NCBI GenBank assembly: GCA_023091735.1
Contig: JALKBU010000125.1
Location: forward strand, 1-64,000
Length of the DNA stretch: 64,000 nucleotides
From: Trichomonas tenax
Taxonomy: Eukaryota; Parabasalia; Trichomonadida; Trichomonadidae
Direction: 5' to 3'
In this document: piece by piece, positions 8,989 through 19,285 of the stretch
How positions within the stretch are numbered: position 1 is the stretch's first letter
Layout: every line of letters begins with the position of its first letter
Program-made: the position numbers and the translations under genes
Notes under the pieces: generated by a model
Told to the model about the DNA's origin: nothing
The model's input: only the letters and a program-made list of their open reading frames with translations
Databases searched by the model: none

Positions 8989-11043
8989 TTAATCAGAGAA
9001 AAATCCCCAAACTTCAACAATATCTGCAGCAAACTCTGGTGTACCTGCTAAGTATTCTTCAGCTTCAGGTGAATCTGCTGGCAAACCTATACCATAAGAA
9101 TTCTCTATCACTGCGACGCATTGCTTGAAATTGTCAGCAAGCACTAAGTCGTATCTTCCAAATGTTAATGTATCCTTCTCTGCAAACAAGACGCATGGCT
9201 CTTCGATAGATGGTCTGTATGGAACAATTGCGTCTCTGTTGAGTGAGAATAAGAAGCATCCATTTGGCTGTCCAAAGTTTTCTCCATTGTGGTTCCACTT
9301 AGTTCCTGCAAATCCACCGAAAATGAAGTTATCTCTTTTGACAAGAACAAGAGTGATACCAAGATTGTCGATGAGATCGTGCATAACTTTGATACTCTTT
9401 CCATCTCTCTGTGTGCTGAATAACATGTGTGTCTTTGGTGTGGCCTTGAAAGGTAATGCATGATACAAAGTTGAGCCTTGTTCCTTGTCGATGAGCTTTG
9501 AGCCAGCGAAAGGAGCAAATGTGATCTCCATTCCGTTCTTCTTCATTTTCTGGCGCCTTCTTGCAGCAAGAGCAGAAATCTTTGTGACTTTAACCTTTGA
9601 TAAGTCAATTGGCTCTCTATCAACTGTCGTTGATGACGGAGGAGCTGTAGACTCCGGTGGTAATGTTGTTGTCTCTGTGCCGTAATCTGTGATTCTCTCA
9701 CGCTCATTGAATGGAACATTGCGCTTGATAATGCCACTTGGAAGATCTGCAATAGAACGTGGGCAGACTGTTAAGCCTCCTGTTAAGCACAAATCGCCTT
9801 CGATGTCGCAATCAAGTGGTAAATCATCGTCATGCTTGAGCTCCTGTAAGAGTCTGTCGTGAATGCAGCTGCCTTTGATGAATGTAACTGGATCAGAGTA
9901 TTCCTTCTGAAGATTTAAGAATTTTTCGCGTTCGACAATTTCATTTAATTTCCTTTCGATTTCAGCCAATGCAGATCTGAGTTTAATTGCTCTCTCACCA
10001 GACTGCTGTCTTAAAGAGAAGATAGCATCCTCCGCAACCTTCATGATGCGTGCTTCGACTGTCTTCTGGTTCTGAATGACGTCCTTCAAACGCTTTGTTA
10101 AGTCGTCCTTCTTCTCATTCAAAGCTTTTCTCCTTCTGATGTATATTCTATCTTCTGTCTCTGTGTGCTTGCATGCAGCTGTGTATGCATCCCTGAGAGG
10201 GACGAGCGTGTGCTTTGAAGCACTTCCGAATGAGTGCGTGCCTGACATCTTGCACTCCAAGCAGACAGGAAGCTGGCACTGGAAGCAGAAATGCTCTACT
10301 TTGGCGCCAGGATGGAATGGGCAGTCTGTCATCTGTGTGTAAGCGTCAGCAACAGGAATACGCTTGTGTGTCTCGAGAAGCTTGTTTCCTGTGTGTGACT
10401 CATGCTCACATTTCTCGCAGAGCTTCGCTGAGCAATTTGTGCACCAAATTGTCGCTGGTTCGCCGCAAAGACTGCATTTGTGATCTGTTTCGTGCTTAAT
10501 TTCGAGTGTTTCGCCACTTGTGAAGCGAACAATGTGTAATGTGCGGATTTGTTCGGATTTGAAAATAACAAAATCGGAATCATTAACGCAAAGCGAGTCA
10601 TAGTCTTCTGGAAGTTCTTCTGCTTTTGGCTCCATCTGAATAAACTCAGCTTTGTCGAGTTGATCGCAAATAATTGGCTGATAATTGTAAGTATTTCCTA
10701 GAGCGACGAGAACGTGAATTACTTCATTGAAATCGCGATCCTTGTTGACTTTGATCTTGTTTGGGCATACGTGGAGTGGAAGATTTGGAGAAATTCTAAC
10801 TCCGTATTTAATAATATCGGAAAGTGGCTGCTGGAATGATGTTGTTGGAATGAATGCATGAACTACGTTTAATGGCTGTAATGTTTCACAGAATTTTCCG
10901 AAATTTACCGCTTGTTGAACATTGTTGATATCGAAAGCTTCAATAATTTGAACGCGAGGAGCATTCAAAATCTGCTGGATCTGATACTCCATAGTGATGA
11001 ATGCTTCCGACGATTTTGGAATTTTATTCATTGGCTGCGTCAT
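8989..11043 (-). CDS. Double B-box zinc finger, coiled-coil, TLDc domain protein
   Basis: The 684-residue protein begins at an ATG (MTQPMNKIP). Residues about 188-230 form a first B-box with paired Cys/His ligands (CSLCGEP...CTNC...CEKC...H). Residues about 240-285 form a second (CPFHPG...CFQCQLPVCLEC...H). A coiled coil follows at about 295-385 (RRRKALNEKKDDLTKRLKDV). The C-terminus from about 510 is a TLDc domain, with the typical FIFGGFAGTKW and CFLFSLNRD blocks and the ending VEVWGFFSD. This is a TRIM-like architecture without a RING finger, capped by TLDc. TLDc proteins in animals act in oxidative-stress protection and V-ATPase regulation; whether that applies here is unknown. A proline/threonine-rich linker is at about 455-480. 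Confidence 0.88.
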   Translation of the reverse strand: MTQPMNKIPKSSEAFITMEYQIQQILNAPRVQIIEAFDINNVQQAVNFGKFCETLQPLNVVHAFIPTTSFQQPLSDIIKYGVRISPNLPLHVCPNKIKVNKDRDFNEVIHVLVALGNTYNYQPIICDQLDKAEFIQMEPKAEELPEDYDSLCVNDSDFVIFKSEQIRTLHIVRFTSGETLEIKHETDHKCSLCGEPATIWCTNCSAKLCEKCEHESHTGNKLLETHKRIPVADAYTQMTDCPFHPGAKVEHFCFQCQLPVCLECKMSGTHSFGSASKHTLVPLRDAYTAACKHTETEDRIYIRRRKALNEKKDDLTKRLKDVIQNQKTVEARIMKVAEDAIFSLRQQSGERAIKLRSALAEIERKLNEIVEREKFLNLQKEYSDPVTFIKGSCIHDRLLQELKHDDDLPLDCDIEGDLCLTGGLTVCPRSIADLPSGIIKRNVPFNERERITDYGTETTTLPPESTAPPSSTTVDREPIDLSKVKVTKISALAARRRQKMKKNGMEITFAPFAGSKLIDKEQGSTLYHALPFKATPKTHMLFSTQRDGKSIKVMHDLIDNLGITLVLVKRDNFIFGGFAGTKWNHNGENFGQPNGCFLFSLNRDAIVPYRPSIEEPCVLFAEKDTLTFGRYDLVLADNFKQCVAVIENSYGIGLPADSPEAEEYLAGTPEFAADIVEVWGFFSD

Positions 11044-11300
11044 GTAAATCTTTTAAAAAATAGCTTTGTAAACGTTCCAATAACGCATGAGAAAACTGTC
11101 ATGTAAATAATTTTATTTGCCAAAATGACATCTTACATTTCTCGTCAGGAAAAGTGATACTTTTGGTGTCTGCCCCCGAATAATTTTCGTTTTTTCTTCA
11201 ATTTCTCGACATTGGCCTCAGATATAAACAATCTGATTCTAAATATATAAAATTTATTTCTGCAAAAGGGCAAGCTTGCAACAGATATAGAGATAATTGA

Positions 11301-11353
11301 ATATATCTTTAGTAAAATTCGAATGTTTTATATTGAATTAAGTTTGAACAATG
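11301..11353 (+). repeat. 53-bp dispersed repeat, copy 2
   Basis: Same-orientation partner of 8577-8629, 50 of 53 bases identical. No coding content is seen. Confidence 0.8.
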
Positions 11354-11535
11354 TTGTTAATTCATCATAAGTTTTTACAAAAACATTTGAATATTATCAA
11401 CAAAGAGAAACAATTAGGAATTGATTGAATGAATATCAATATAGATCTAGACACTATAATTTCATGTTGTTAAAAGTGAATAAGGTTAATATTGAGAACC
11501 TCAGGTTAGTTCATGCTCACAAAAATAAACCTTAT

Positions 11536-11543
11536 TCATTTTT
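11536..11543 (+). promoter_or_regulatory. Initiator-like element of the BspA-like gene
   Basis: TCATTTTT with presumed +1 at 11538, six bases before the ATG at 11544. It keeps the geometry of a working trichomonad promoter although the reading frame from that ATG is broken. Confidence 0.5.
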
Positions 11544-14055
11544 ATGCATTGCTAAATTAGAGAAGCAGTAGCTTATAATTCTATTCCTTCATAGTGCAAG
11601 AGATTATAAAGGTGTTGAATACAATAGTGATTACACTGCATTAATAGATGCACCTTCTGATCTTAGTGATGAATATATTATTCCTGCATCGGCTCAAACA
11701 ATCCTTGGTGGTGATCGAGACGTTGATAGTCCATTCTATCGCTGCAGGAATAAATTAACTTCAATAAAGTTTGCAACAAACAGTCGAGTTACAAGTATTT
11801 GCATGTTCTGCTTTTCGGGGTCTTCAATAACTTCTGCTGACTTAAGCGAATGTAGTATTCTTTTAACTTTGAACAATTCCCTGTTTTCTAGTTGCAAATT
11901 ATTATCAACAATCAAGCTTCCAATTACTTTACAGAAAATTTGTGCAGGTTGCTTTCGACTTTGCTCATTAATAAAAACGTTTTATATTCCAGATTCTTTA
12001 TTAACAATTGATGGATACACATCACCAGATCAATATACATTTGAAAATTGTGTTACAAGCTTCGTAATTAATCCAACTTCTCAGCTTAAAAATTTAAATA
12101 CGTATGCGCTTTCTCGCTCAAAAATAACATCAATCTATATTCCTAAATATGCAACAATTCAGCCCAACTCATTCCTATTATGTCATCTTGAGCGAATTCA
12201 AATTCATCCACAAAATTCTTATTATAAAACTGATGGAAAAATCATTTATAGTGGTGCAAGTAATTACACAATTTATTTAGTTTCGCATCTCCTCGATGGA
12301 TCCTTTCAAGTCCCATCATTTGTTACGAATATCGAATATCAAGCATTCAGAGGTTGTTTAATAACTGAAATAAAATTGCCAAAGAATATTATATCACTTG
12401 GAAATAATGTTTTTGACGCGAGTTCTGTGACAAATTTTACATTTCCTGAAGGCTATTCTTCTATTCCATGGGCTTGCTTCAATAATTGTAAGAACTTAAG
12501 TGAAGTGACGTTACCTAATTCAACAACAAGAATTGAAGGTTATGCTTTTAATGGATGTTCTAAATTAGTGAAAATAAATTTGCCACCTAAACTTGAATTT
12601 ATTGGAGAAAATGGCTTTTCTGGCTGCAGTAGTTTGACACAATTAAAGCTTCCATCCACTGTGACGGAGATAGGAGAATCAGTCTTTTCAAATTGCAAAA
12701 ATTTGATTATTGATGTATCTGAAAATGCTTACTTTTTAATAACAGATAACATGCTTTTTAAAAATAGCAAACAAGATTTAACGGAGTATTTCGGAAGTGA
12801 CATTGATGCCAATCTTACAATTCCTATTGAATGCAAAACTATTGGCGTTTCAACATTTAGTAATAAAAATTGTTATTTGATTAAATTTTCAGGTAATACT
12901 GAACTAAATGTTGGAGATAGCGCTTTTACATTGTGTCAAATAACAAAGATTGAATTTCCTCCCGGACTCAAATCATTGGGCCAAAATTGTTTTTCTGATT
13001 GTCCTCGATTAACAACAGTTGTATTCAGTGGCAATCAATTGATATCAATACCTGATAGATGTTTTCGAAACTGTGCGAATCTCAAAAATATCGCACTTCC
13101 GAGTTCTATTTCGTATATTGGAATATCATCATTTGAGAGCTGTAGTAGATTAGGAAATATTGGATTATCTTCAACAAATATTATAACAATAGGACAAAAT
13201 GCATTCTTAAACAGCGGATTAACCAATGCAAATTTGCCAAATATCATCAAAGCAATCGATTATGCATCATTTAGCAAAAGTAAGATCACGTCAGTCACAA
13301 TCAGCTGCAGAGTTGTCAAGCAAGAGAGCTTCAGTGCTTGCAGCAATTTGTTGAGTGCAACATTCAGTGAAGGTGTAGAAGAAATCGAGCAGTATTCATT
13401 CAAAGACTGCAACAGCCTCGTCAATGTCACTCTTCCTGTCAGCATCAGATCGATAAAAGATTTTTGTTTTGTGAATTGCCGATCGCTAAGTTGTGTTTTG
13501 TTGAGCACAAACAGCAACCTTAATGAAATCCGTGGTGGTGTCTTCGTTGGATGCATATCATTGCGAAATATCAATGTAAGTACAGATGACACTAAATTCA
13601 TCTTCGAGAACGGTGCTTTGATGAACCATGCTGAGACAAACCTCATAACATTCATTCCACACAGCGGGATCACAACGTTCGCTGTTCCTTCACCGATGGA
13701 GACAATCGGCGCCTATGCGTTCATGTCATGCACAACATTAGTTCGCGTCATCTTCAGCGGTAACAACATCAAGACAATTGACTACCAAGCCTTCAAAGGA
13801 TGTATCAAACTATCATTCATCTTTTTCAGCTCGAAGAGTCTGACAACAATCAACTCAGAAGTCTTCTCAGGCTGCTTCCTTCTCCATCGATGTGGTTCTA
13901 TTTCATGTCCACCTGAACTCATTCCTCGCTTTGCATCATCTGGAATCCCTTCCATTGCATTCAGTCAATCGTGTAATGAATTTGTTGTCTCCTGTAATTA
14001 CAAATCATCAAGAACTATTCACTTCATGTATTATTCGGTGTTCATATATGTTTAA
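11544..14055 (+). pseudogene. BspA-like leucine-rich repeat protein, N-terminus disrupted
   Basis: From 11572 to 14055 an open frame encodes a BspA-like (LRR_5, Treponema pallidum type) protein with about 30 repeats of the form CxxLxxIxLPxxIxxIGxxAF. It opens with the family's usual N-terminal block (SARDYKGVEYNSDYTALIDA). The ATG that fits the promoter (11544) is in another frame and meets TAA at 11553. In the LRR frame a TAG stands at 11569-11571, and no ATG occurs until 11803, inside the repeats. So at least two lesions remove the signal peptide. A shorter product from 11803 (750 residues) is possible but would lack the leader and two repeats. BspA-like proteins in trichomonads are surface-adhesion candidates. 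No membrane anchor is seen at the C-terminus. Confidence 0.75.
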
Positions 14056-15180
14056 GAGAAAAATACATGAAGGTCTCATTTTTGGATGAAACATCAAAAC
14101 AAGTTAACCTGAATGTTAAAGAATTTATGTTTTGTTCAATGAACTTAATTATTTATGAATTAAGGGGGCTAATATGAAAAGTGACAGTTAAGCAAATCAT
14201 TATGATTGCATATCATTGTAAAATTCTTAACGGTAATAATATAGTAAAAATGAAGTAATAACTATTTATTATTATTACAGCTTTTTCGGGCGAACATTTT
14301 TGAAAATATAATTCATTTTTTCAACATATTTTTGTTGATAAGGTTATAATTTGAATAGTTTACATCTCATGTTAGTCGCCCCTTAAAAATGATTTTAACA
14401 GATATTGTAAAATTACCATTCTCTGATTTCAAATATATATATATTTGTCACTTTCATCAAGATTTAGAAATTTGTAGGCAAATTAACAAGGTCCACTTGG
14501 TGAAGTGAAAAGCTCTCAATTTTTGTCAACTTAATGGATGCATAACATCACATGTATTGCATTTGGTGGCTTGTTAACATGGACTAATATATATAATATT
14601 ATCTTTTCTATATATGAGTCCATGATAAATGATTTCTATTGTCATTGTATAAGGAGAAGGAGAAAAATATGATTTTATTGCATGGAAAAAATGAAATTTT
14701 GAAAAACTTGCCCATACAATCATTGTAATTTTCAACTTTTTCCAAATTCATCCAGCTTCGGATGTAGATCATATTCACACCGATATTAAGGTCCAGAAAA
14801 TGTTTTATGGTTAATATATTTTTTTGATTTTATTAAAATCAAGAAAGTTTCGACAGAATCTGCGTTATTTGTTTTGACCTAATGGAGGAGCTTATGAATA
14901 TTGGTCGAAATTCGATATTTTATCACTTCACTTTTCTTCAAATGTGAAGTGAAAAATGGATTTCATAACCATGTATAGACATATATTTGCTATACATTTT
15001 TCCTAAAATTATGGTCCAGATCCAAAAACGGAGTTGCTCTGAATTGGTGAATAAGGTTATTCACTTTTCAAATTTAAAATCAGATTTTTGCTATCAAATC
15101 ATACTCTCCATCTAATGCCATTTTCAAAACCCCTGATTTTGAAGCCTAGAACGAAAGAATTTTAAATTTTCAAACCCCTA
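14056..15180. other. Intergenic, no gene seen
   Basis: AT-rich with many short TCACTT/AAGTGA motifs. A perfect palindrome GTGAATAAGGTTATTCAC lies at 15047-15064. A short inverted repeat of CACTTCAC/GTGAAGTG lies near 14923-14951. No reading frame is convincing. Confidence 0.55.
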
Positions 15181-15845
15181 AAGTCCTACACGAAACACTT
15201 CCGCAAAAGTGAAAGGGTCGGCCCCTCAATTCTCACTTTTTCCCCTTCAAATGTAATGTAAACATAAGAAAAAAAATCTGACTTTTGTGTAACACTTTTA
15301 TGCAACTCCATATTGGAGGCACAAACAGTAATTTTTAGTAGTTAATTTGGTTGCCGTTGGCTTCGACGCAGGTGCGCAACTTAGTGTCCATCGATGTACA
15401 GAGATGCTGGAGTAATTCGTCGCTGATATTATCCCAGACTTGACGAACGCAGACTTTGAGGGCGTCAACTGTGTTTGGGTGCATGTCGACGACATGGATC
15501 TTCATTATCGCCCAGAGATTCTCGATGGGGTTGAGATTAGGGCTATTAGAGGGGCACTTGAAGACCTCTGCCTTGCCCTTGAACCACTCTGTCGTGACTT
15601 TGCTGACATGAGCCGGAACCCACCGGGGTAGAGGAAGCGAGATGTTCTGGGCACTTGAAATAATGAGCCATTGAAACTTGGCGGAAAAATTTGTGTTTTT
15701 ACGGAATTTTTTTGGCGGCGGCGGGATTTATTGATAGAAACGTCTTTTTTATCATATGGAGGCTAATTTTTCATATTATTAACGAGAAAGCTCCACCTCA
15801 TATTTTGATTTTTTTTTTTTGAATGGAAGTGTTTTGTGTCCCACT
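15181..15845 (-). mobile_element. Internally deleted Tc1/mariner-superfamily element
   Basis: Imperfect terminal inverted repeats of about 21-22 bp lie at 15181-15202 and 15825-15845; both end inward in AACACTTCC. The dinucleotide TA flanks each end (15179-15180 and 15846-15847), as expected for this superfamily's target duplication. The 665-bp body contains only the C-terminal third of a transposase, so the element cannot move by itself. Confidence 0.75.
15335..15655 (-). pseudogene. Tc1/mariner transposase C-terminal fragment
   Basis: On the minus strand the frame ending in TAA at 15335 encodes the end of a DDE transposase. It keeps a degenerate VPAHVSKVTTEWF block (normally after the second catalytic Asp), the hallmark NSPNLNPIENLWAIMK and a helical tail (VCVRQVWDNISDELL). 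The catalytic D in the usual QDNAPxH motif has become a W-containing sequence (RWVPAH), and everything upstream is missing. No start codon belongs to it. Its GC content is clearly higher than its surroundings. Confidence 0.85.
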
Positions 15846-15847
15846 TA

Positions 15848-16186
15848 ACCTACCCATGAACAAAAAAAAACAAATTTTGTTACGTAAGTAGAAATAAAAC
15901 TTAAATCATTGAAAGCAAATAATGAGGTGTAAATATGCACATGTTTCTGCATATGAATACATGCTTAACACCGTGCAAAATAAGAAGATTGAAATTTTTA
16001 TAAAATTTAGAGTTTAGCTTAAAAGCTTTCTTACTTGTTATAAAATAGCTATTGGCAATGTAATGTTCACATGTACGAAAATATTATTCTTAATTTTGTT
16101 AAAAGAAGAAAATTTAAGATTTATCTATGAAAAATATACTTGATTTAACCAAATACTAATTTAATATTAAGCAGCATCTACACATT
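15848..16186. other. Intergenic, no gene seen
   Basis: Very AT-rich with poly-A and poly-T runs; I see nothing functional here. Confidence 0.55.
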
Positions 16187-16860
16187 CTATTTTATGTTAT
16201 ATTTGTTAAATTTTAGCAATTCAGATAATTGTGATGAAAATTTTAAAAATTTAATCGATGTATTATTATCGCATAGTACAGGCTTGGTATAAATATAAAA
16301 ATTGTAACTATTGTAGGCAATGAAATCAGATCTATGGAAATTATTCTTGTGCAAAATAATTATTACAATGTGTATAGATAATTTACAAATAACACGTGAA
16401 AGGCATTTCATAATTACATCCAATTTGTATATCTAAATAACTATATCATGACTTATACACTGAAAAACAATAACCAGTATAAATCCGGAGAATGAATGTG
16501 TAAATGAAAGGATATGGTTGCAGTGCAATTGTGGATATGAATAGCCAGACTGAATTCTAGATTAAGAAAATTTGCCGAAGGAAATAAAGAACAAATATGC
16601 AATTAATAGGTAATATTAGTATAGCAGCAGTGATGAGATATCGACTAGATACTAAAAATTCATAAAAGCAGATAATTATTTCTGATATAAAAAACGCATT
16701 GATTGTATTGATGAAATTTAAAAGAATGATTGACTGAGGCTTCTGAATGTAATTGGTGAATGGAGGGAATGTTAATTTGGAAGAAATAGATGACAATGAA
16801 GGGTTGTCTGCTTCATCTTAAATAATGAAAAGTAACATTTTATCAGAGCGAAAAAGGTAA
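16187..16860 (-). pseudogene. Decayed multi-span membrane protein gene (candidate)
   Basis: Reading leftward from about 16820, one frame gives strongly hydrophobic sequence. It includes SLSSISSKLTFPPFTNYI, then LLNFINTINAFFISEIIICF and YLITAAILILPINCIFVLYF. A TAG at 16557-16559 interrupts it. The same frame then continues as NSVWLFISTIALQPYPFIYT until another stop near 16450. A different frame carries a further fragment to 16187. The order of a Ser-rich start followed by membrane spans recalls the N-termini of large trichomonad multi-span proteins of the adenylyl-cyclase type, but that is a guess. At least two stops and one frame change make it non-functional. Confidence 0.3.
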
Positions 16861-17171
16861 TGTAAGAAGATATTGTCATGACTTGGCATTGATGATATGG
16901 ACGTAGACTTTGCAAGAATTCGCGTTATTGGATTGCATAGAATGAAAACATTAAATTATTTCAATTTCGTAAATTTAGGAAATTTCGATTCGACAACAAT
17001 TGAAATTGAGGCGGGATATACAACACTCAGCTTAAATGACTGTCATTAAGAAATAAAAATGAGCGGAAATTAGAAAAGTGATCGAAATTATTTCATTATA
17101 TTTTACTTGTCATATTCTGAATAATGATAAAAAGTTGAAATTATGTACCAATAGCTATCGTTATTACATCG
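16861..17171. other. Intergenic, no gene seen
   Basis: AT-rich; no reading frame, RNA gene or repeat is recognised. Confidence 0.5.
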
Positions 17172-17418
17172 CAGAGATAACTTCAATTAACAAAGTTTTT
17201 GCTCTTCTCTGTAATCTCTGGTGCTGCATGCAGCTGTACCTCATTCTATAGCTGCACGCGGCACCAGAGACCCCGGAGAAGAGCAAATTCAGAAGAAAAC
17301 TTTCTTCTCGATCTTATCTCTGAAACGACCGGTTTCTGCCGCTTCTTCAGCGGGTGAAGCCTTGGTCAAATACTAATGCGAGGCAATCACCCGCTCGAGA
17401 GTCTGCAGAAGCCGGTCG
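17172..17418. other. GC-rich, strongly self-complementary element (structured RNA or foldback candidate)
   Basis: A roughly 250-base island of about 50% GC in very AT-rich DNA folds into an ordered set of helices. P1: CAGAGATAA (17172-17180) with TTATCTCTG (17314-17322). P2: a 37-base arm (17199-17235) with 17250-17286, including two positions that are G-U rather than Watson-Crick. P3: AGAAGAAA (17291-17298) with TTTCTTCT (17301-17308). P1 encloses P2 and P3. A second domain pairs 17326-17339 with 17405-17418 (one G-U), then AGCGGGTGA (17349-17357) with TCACCCGCT (17387-17395) and GCCT (17359-17362) with AGGC (17381-17384). No reading frame explains it. I cannot match it to SRP, RNase P, snRNA or tRNA. 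Either strand could be the transcript. Confidence 0.55.
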
Positions 17419-17937
17419 ACGAGTATCAAGCATTATGTATATAAAATATCTTTAACTCTATACGTATGTATTGCCTACAAATAGCGAAGCTTCAATTCCT
17501 ATTCAATAGACATTTTTTCTCACTTCGATTTATCAAACAAATTTTTCACAAAAAGATGATATAATCAGTTTTAACGATAACAAGCTCACACCTTACGACA
17601 AAGATACTAACATTGGCCAGTAGAAGTCGTCTGCAGAGTTTTGTGGTTGAGTTCAGAGCCAATACCTCTCAACGAATTCGAACAGACCTCTAAAATTAAA
17701 CACTTTTCACCTCACGTAGTGGACCCTTAAAGTTATTCAAAGAGTTTTATAAAACTAATTTCAAATGATTATCAATCTTTGTAAAAAAATCAGAAAATTT
17801 TTAAAAAAATTCAAAAAAATGGTGGATATTTTATAAAAATTTGATTATGGTAAAAAATAATAAAAATTCAAATTTGATAGAAACTGCCCTTGGAAGACAA
17901 TGATACATAAATGCTTTCTAGCAAATCTTTCAATTTT
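17419..17937. other. Intergenic upstream of the ankyrin relic
   Basis: AT-rich; the last 20 bases hold the initiator-like element of the next gene. Nothing else is supported. Confidence 0.5.
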
Positions 17938-17942
17938 TCATA
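17938..17942 (+). promoter_or_regulatory. Initiator-like element of the ankyrin gene
   Basis: TCATA with presumed +1 at 17940, 20 bases upstream of the ATG at 17960. Confidence 0.5.
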
Positions 17943-17959
17943 TTCTTTTTTTTTTTCAA

Positions 17960-19044
17960 ATGAATCTCAGCGATGAGACTATTAAAAAGATCCATTCGTT
18001 GGAGGATAAATACGAAGAGTACATACGTTTTGTTAGGGCTATTTCTAACTTGAAAACTAATGATACCGATGAATTGGTAAATGAAATCGAAAATTATTGC
18101 TCCAACAATAATGTTTACATTAAACCTTTCGCAGACTATGCAGCTCATATTTCGCAAATGAATGTGGTATACACAAGAGGTCTATGGAACATTTTTAACA
18201 AGTTAAGAATCAAATATACCTTATACTATTGATGGTGTCAAGTTCCGATTAGATTTTATCAACTCATGGTTAAAGATTACAGCCATGAAAAAATGGATGA
18301 TATTTTTGATATATATCCAAGAGATTCAGTTCTTTACTTTATTTTAAATGACGATATTAAGTCATTCAGAGACAAATTCCAAGCAGACGATATGAGCCCA
18401 TATGATTCCATTGATCAATGCTCTCTCTTGAGCTATTGTGCGGAATATGGTGCAATAAACTGTTTTCGATTCCTAATTTCAATTGGTGCACAAATTGACA
18501 AAAAATGCATAACAGCATCATATAGAGGAGATAACGAAGACATTATCAAAGAGTGCACACAAAACGCTCCGTTAGATTATGAATCGTTTATCCAATTAAT
18601 GCAACGAAATAAAAATGAAAGAATTCTCTACATTGCACTAAGACATAAAGTTCAACTTGATTCGACATTTATTAGAAATTGACTGAATCTTGAATGTTTG
18701 ATATTCAAGCTCTGTACTGGCCAAAATGTTAATGAATGCTTACATGATGCTATTTCTCTTGGAATCCCAGATTTTGTTGATGAAGTTTTATCTTATGGCG
18801 CAAGCATTGGATATCAAGAGTTGGGTTATTTGCCTATTCATGCTGCGGCAATGCATAACGTGCCAAAAACAATGAAGAGACTGATTGAAAGAGGAAATAT
18901 GCAGCTATTAGCTTTGCAGCAATCAACTCGAGCTATGAGTGTGCAAGAATTTTGATCGAACTTGGAGCAGACACAAAAATTCAACTTTCCCATAATAATC
19001 AAATCGATGAGGAAATGCAAAAGATTTTGAATAGCAGAAATTAG
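17960..19044 (+). pseudogene. DUF3447/ankyrin-repeat protein, broken
   Basis: The frame starts at ATG 17960 with the N-terminal block typical of trichomonad ankyrin proteins (SLEDKYEEYIRFVRAISNLK). It continues through DUF3447-like and ankyrin units (SLLSYCAEYGAINCFRFLIS, GYLPIHAAAMHNVPKTMKRL). It is cut by an in-frame TGA at 18230-18232, a second in-frame TGA at 18680-18682, and a frameshift near 18905-18950. After the frameshift the last ankyrin unit (SSYECARILIELGADTKIQ) runs in another frame to TAG at 19042-19044. With fewer repeats than usual it is also short. The two TGA codons are not recoding: clean TGA stops end other genes here. The promoter motif is intact, so the decay may be recent. 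Confidence 0.8.
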
Positions 19045-19285
19045 AGTGTACCTATTTCTTTTTTCATTTCATGGTAAACATTATTATAGCAACATCAAGT
19101 ATATCTATTAAAAGTTTATTTTGGAGTATTTATTACAAGAATCATGCTTTTCATTGATTAGATTTGAGAAAAAAAAATATAAATTGAATATAATGATCAA
19201 TCTAAAAATCAAATTAAGCTTTGTGAATGCGTTTCTATTATGAATATTAAATAAAGAATATATTTATATAACAAAACAATATTAA

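Larger units (their letters stand above)
11044..11543. other. Intergenic between the TLDc gene and the BspA relic
   Basis: It holds a third copy of the palindrome GCAAGCTTGC (11271-11280) and the second copy of the 53-bp repeat. It also holds a 16-bp imperfect inverted repeat, AAAAGTGAATAAGGTT at 11475-11490 facing its near-complement at 11528-11543, just before the BspA start region. Confidence 0.55.

Noticed and set aside
15440..15631. Plus-strand open frame over the transposase fragment
   Set aside because: It is the antisense of the NPIENLW transposase sequence, which explains the DNA.
17960..18955. TGA as a recoded sense codon in the ankyrin gene
   Set aside because: TGA is a genuine terminator of several intact genes in the window, and the same gene also has a frameshift.
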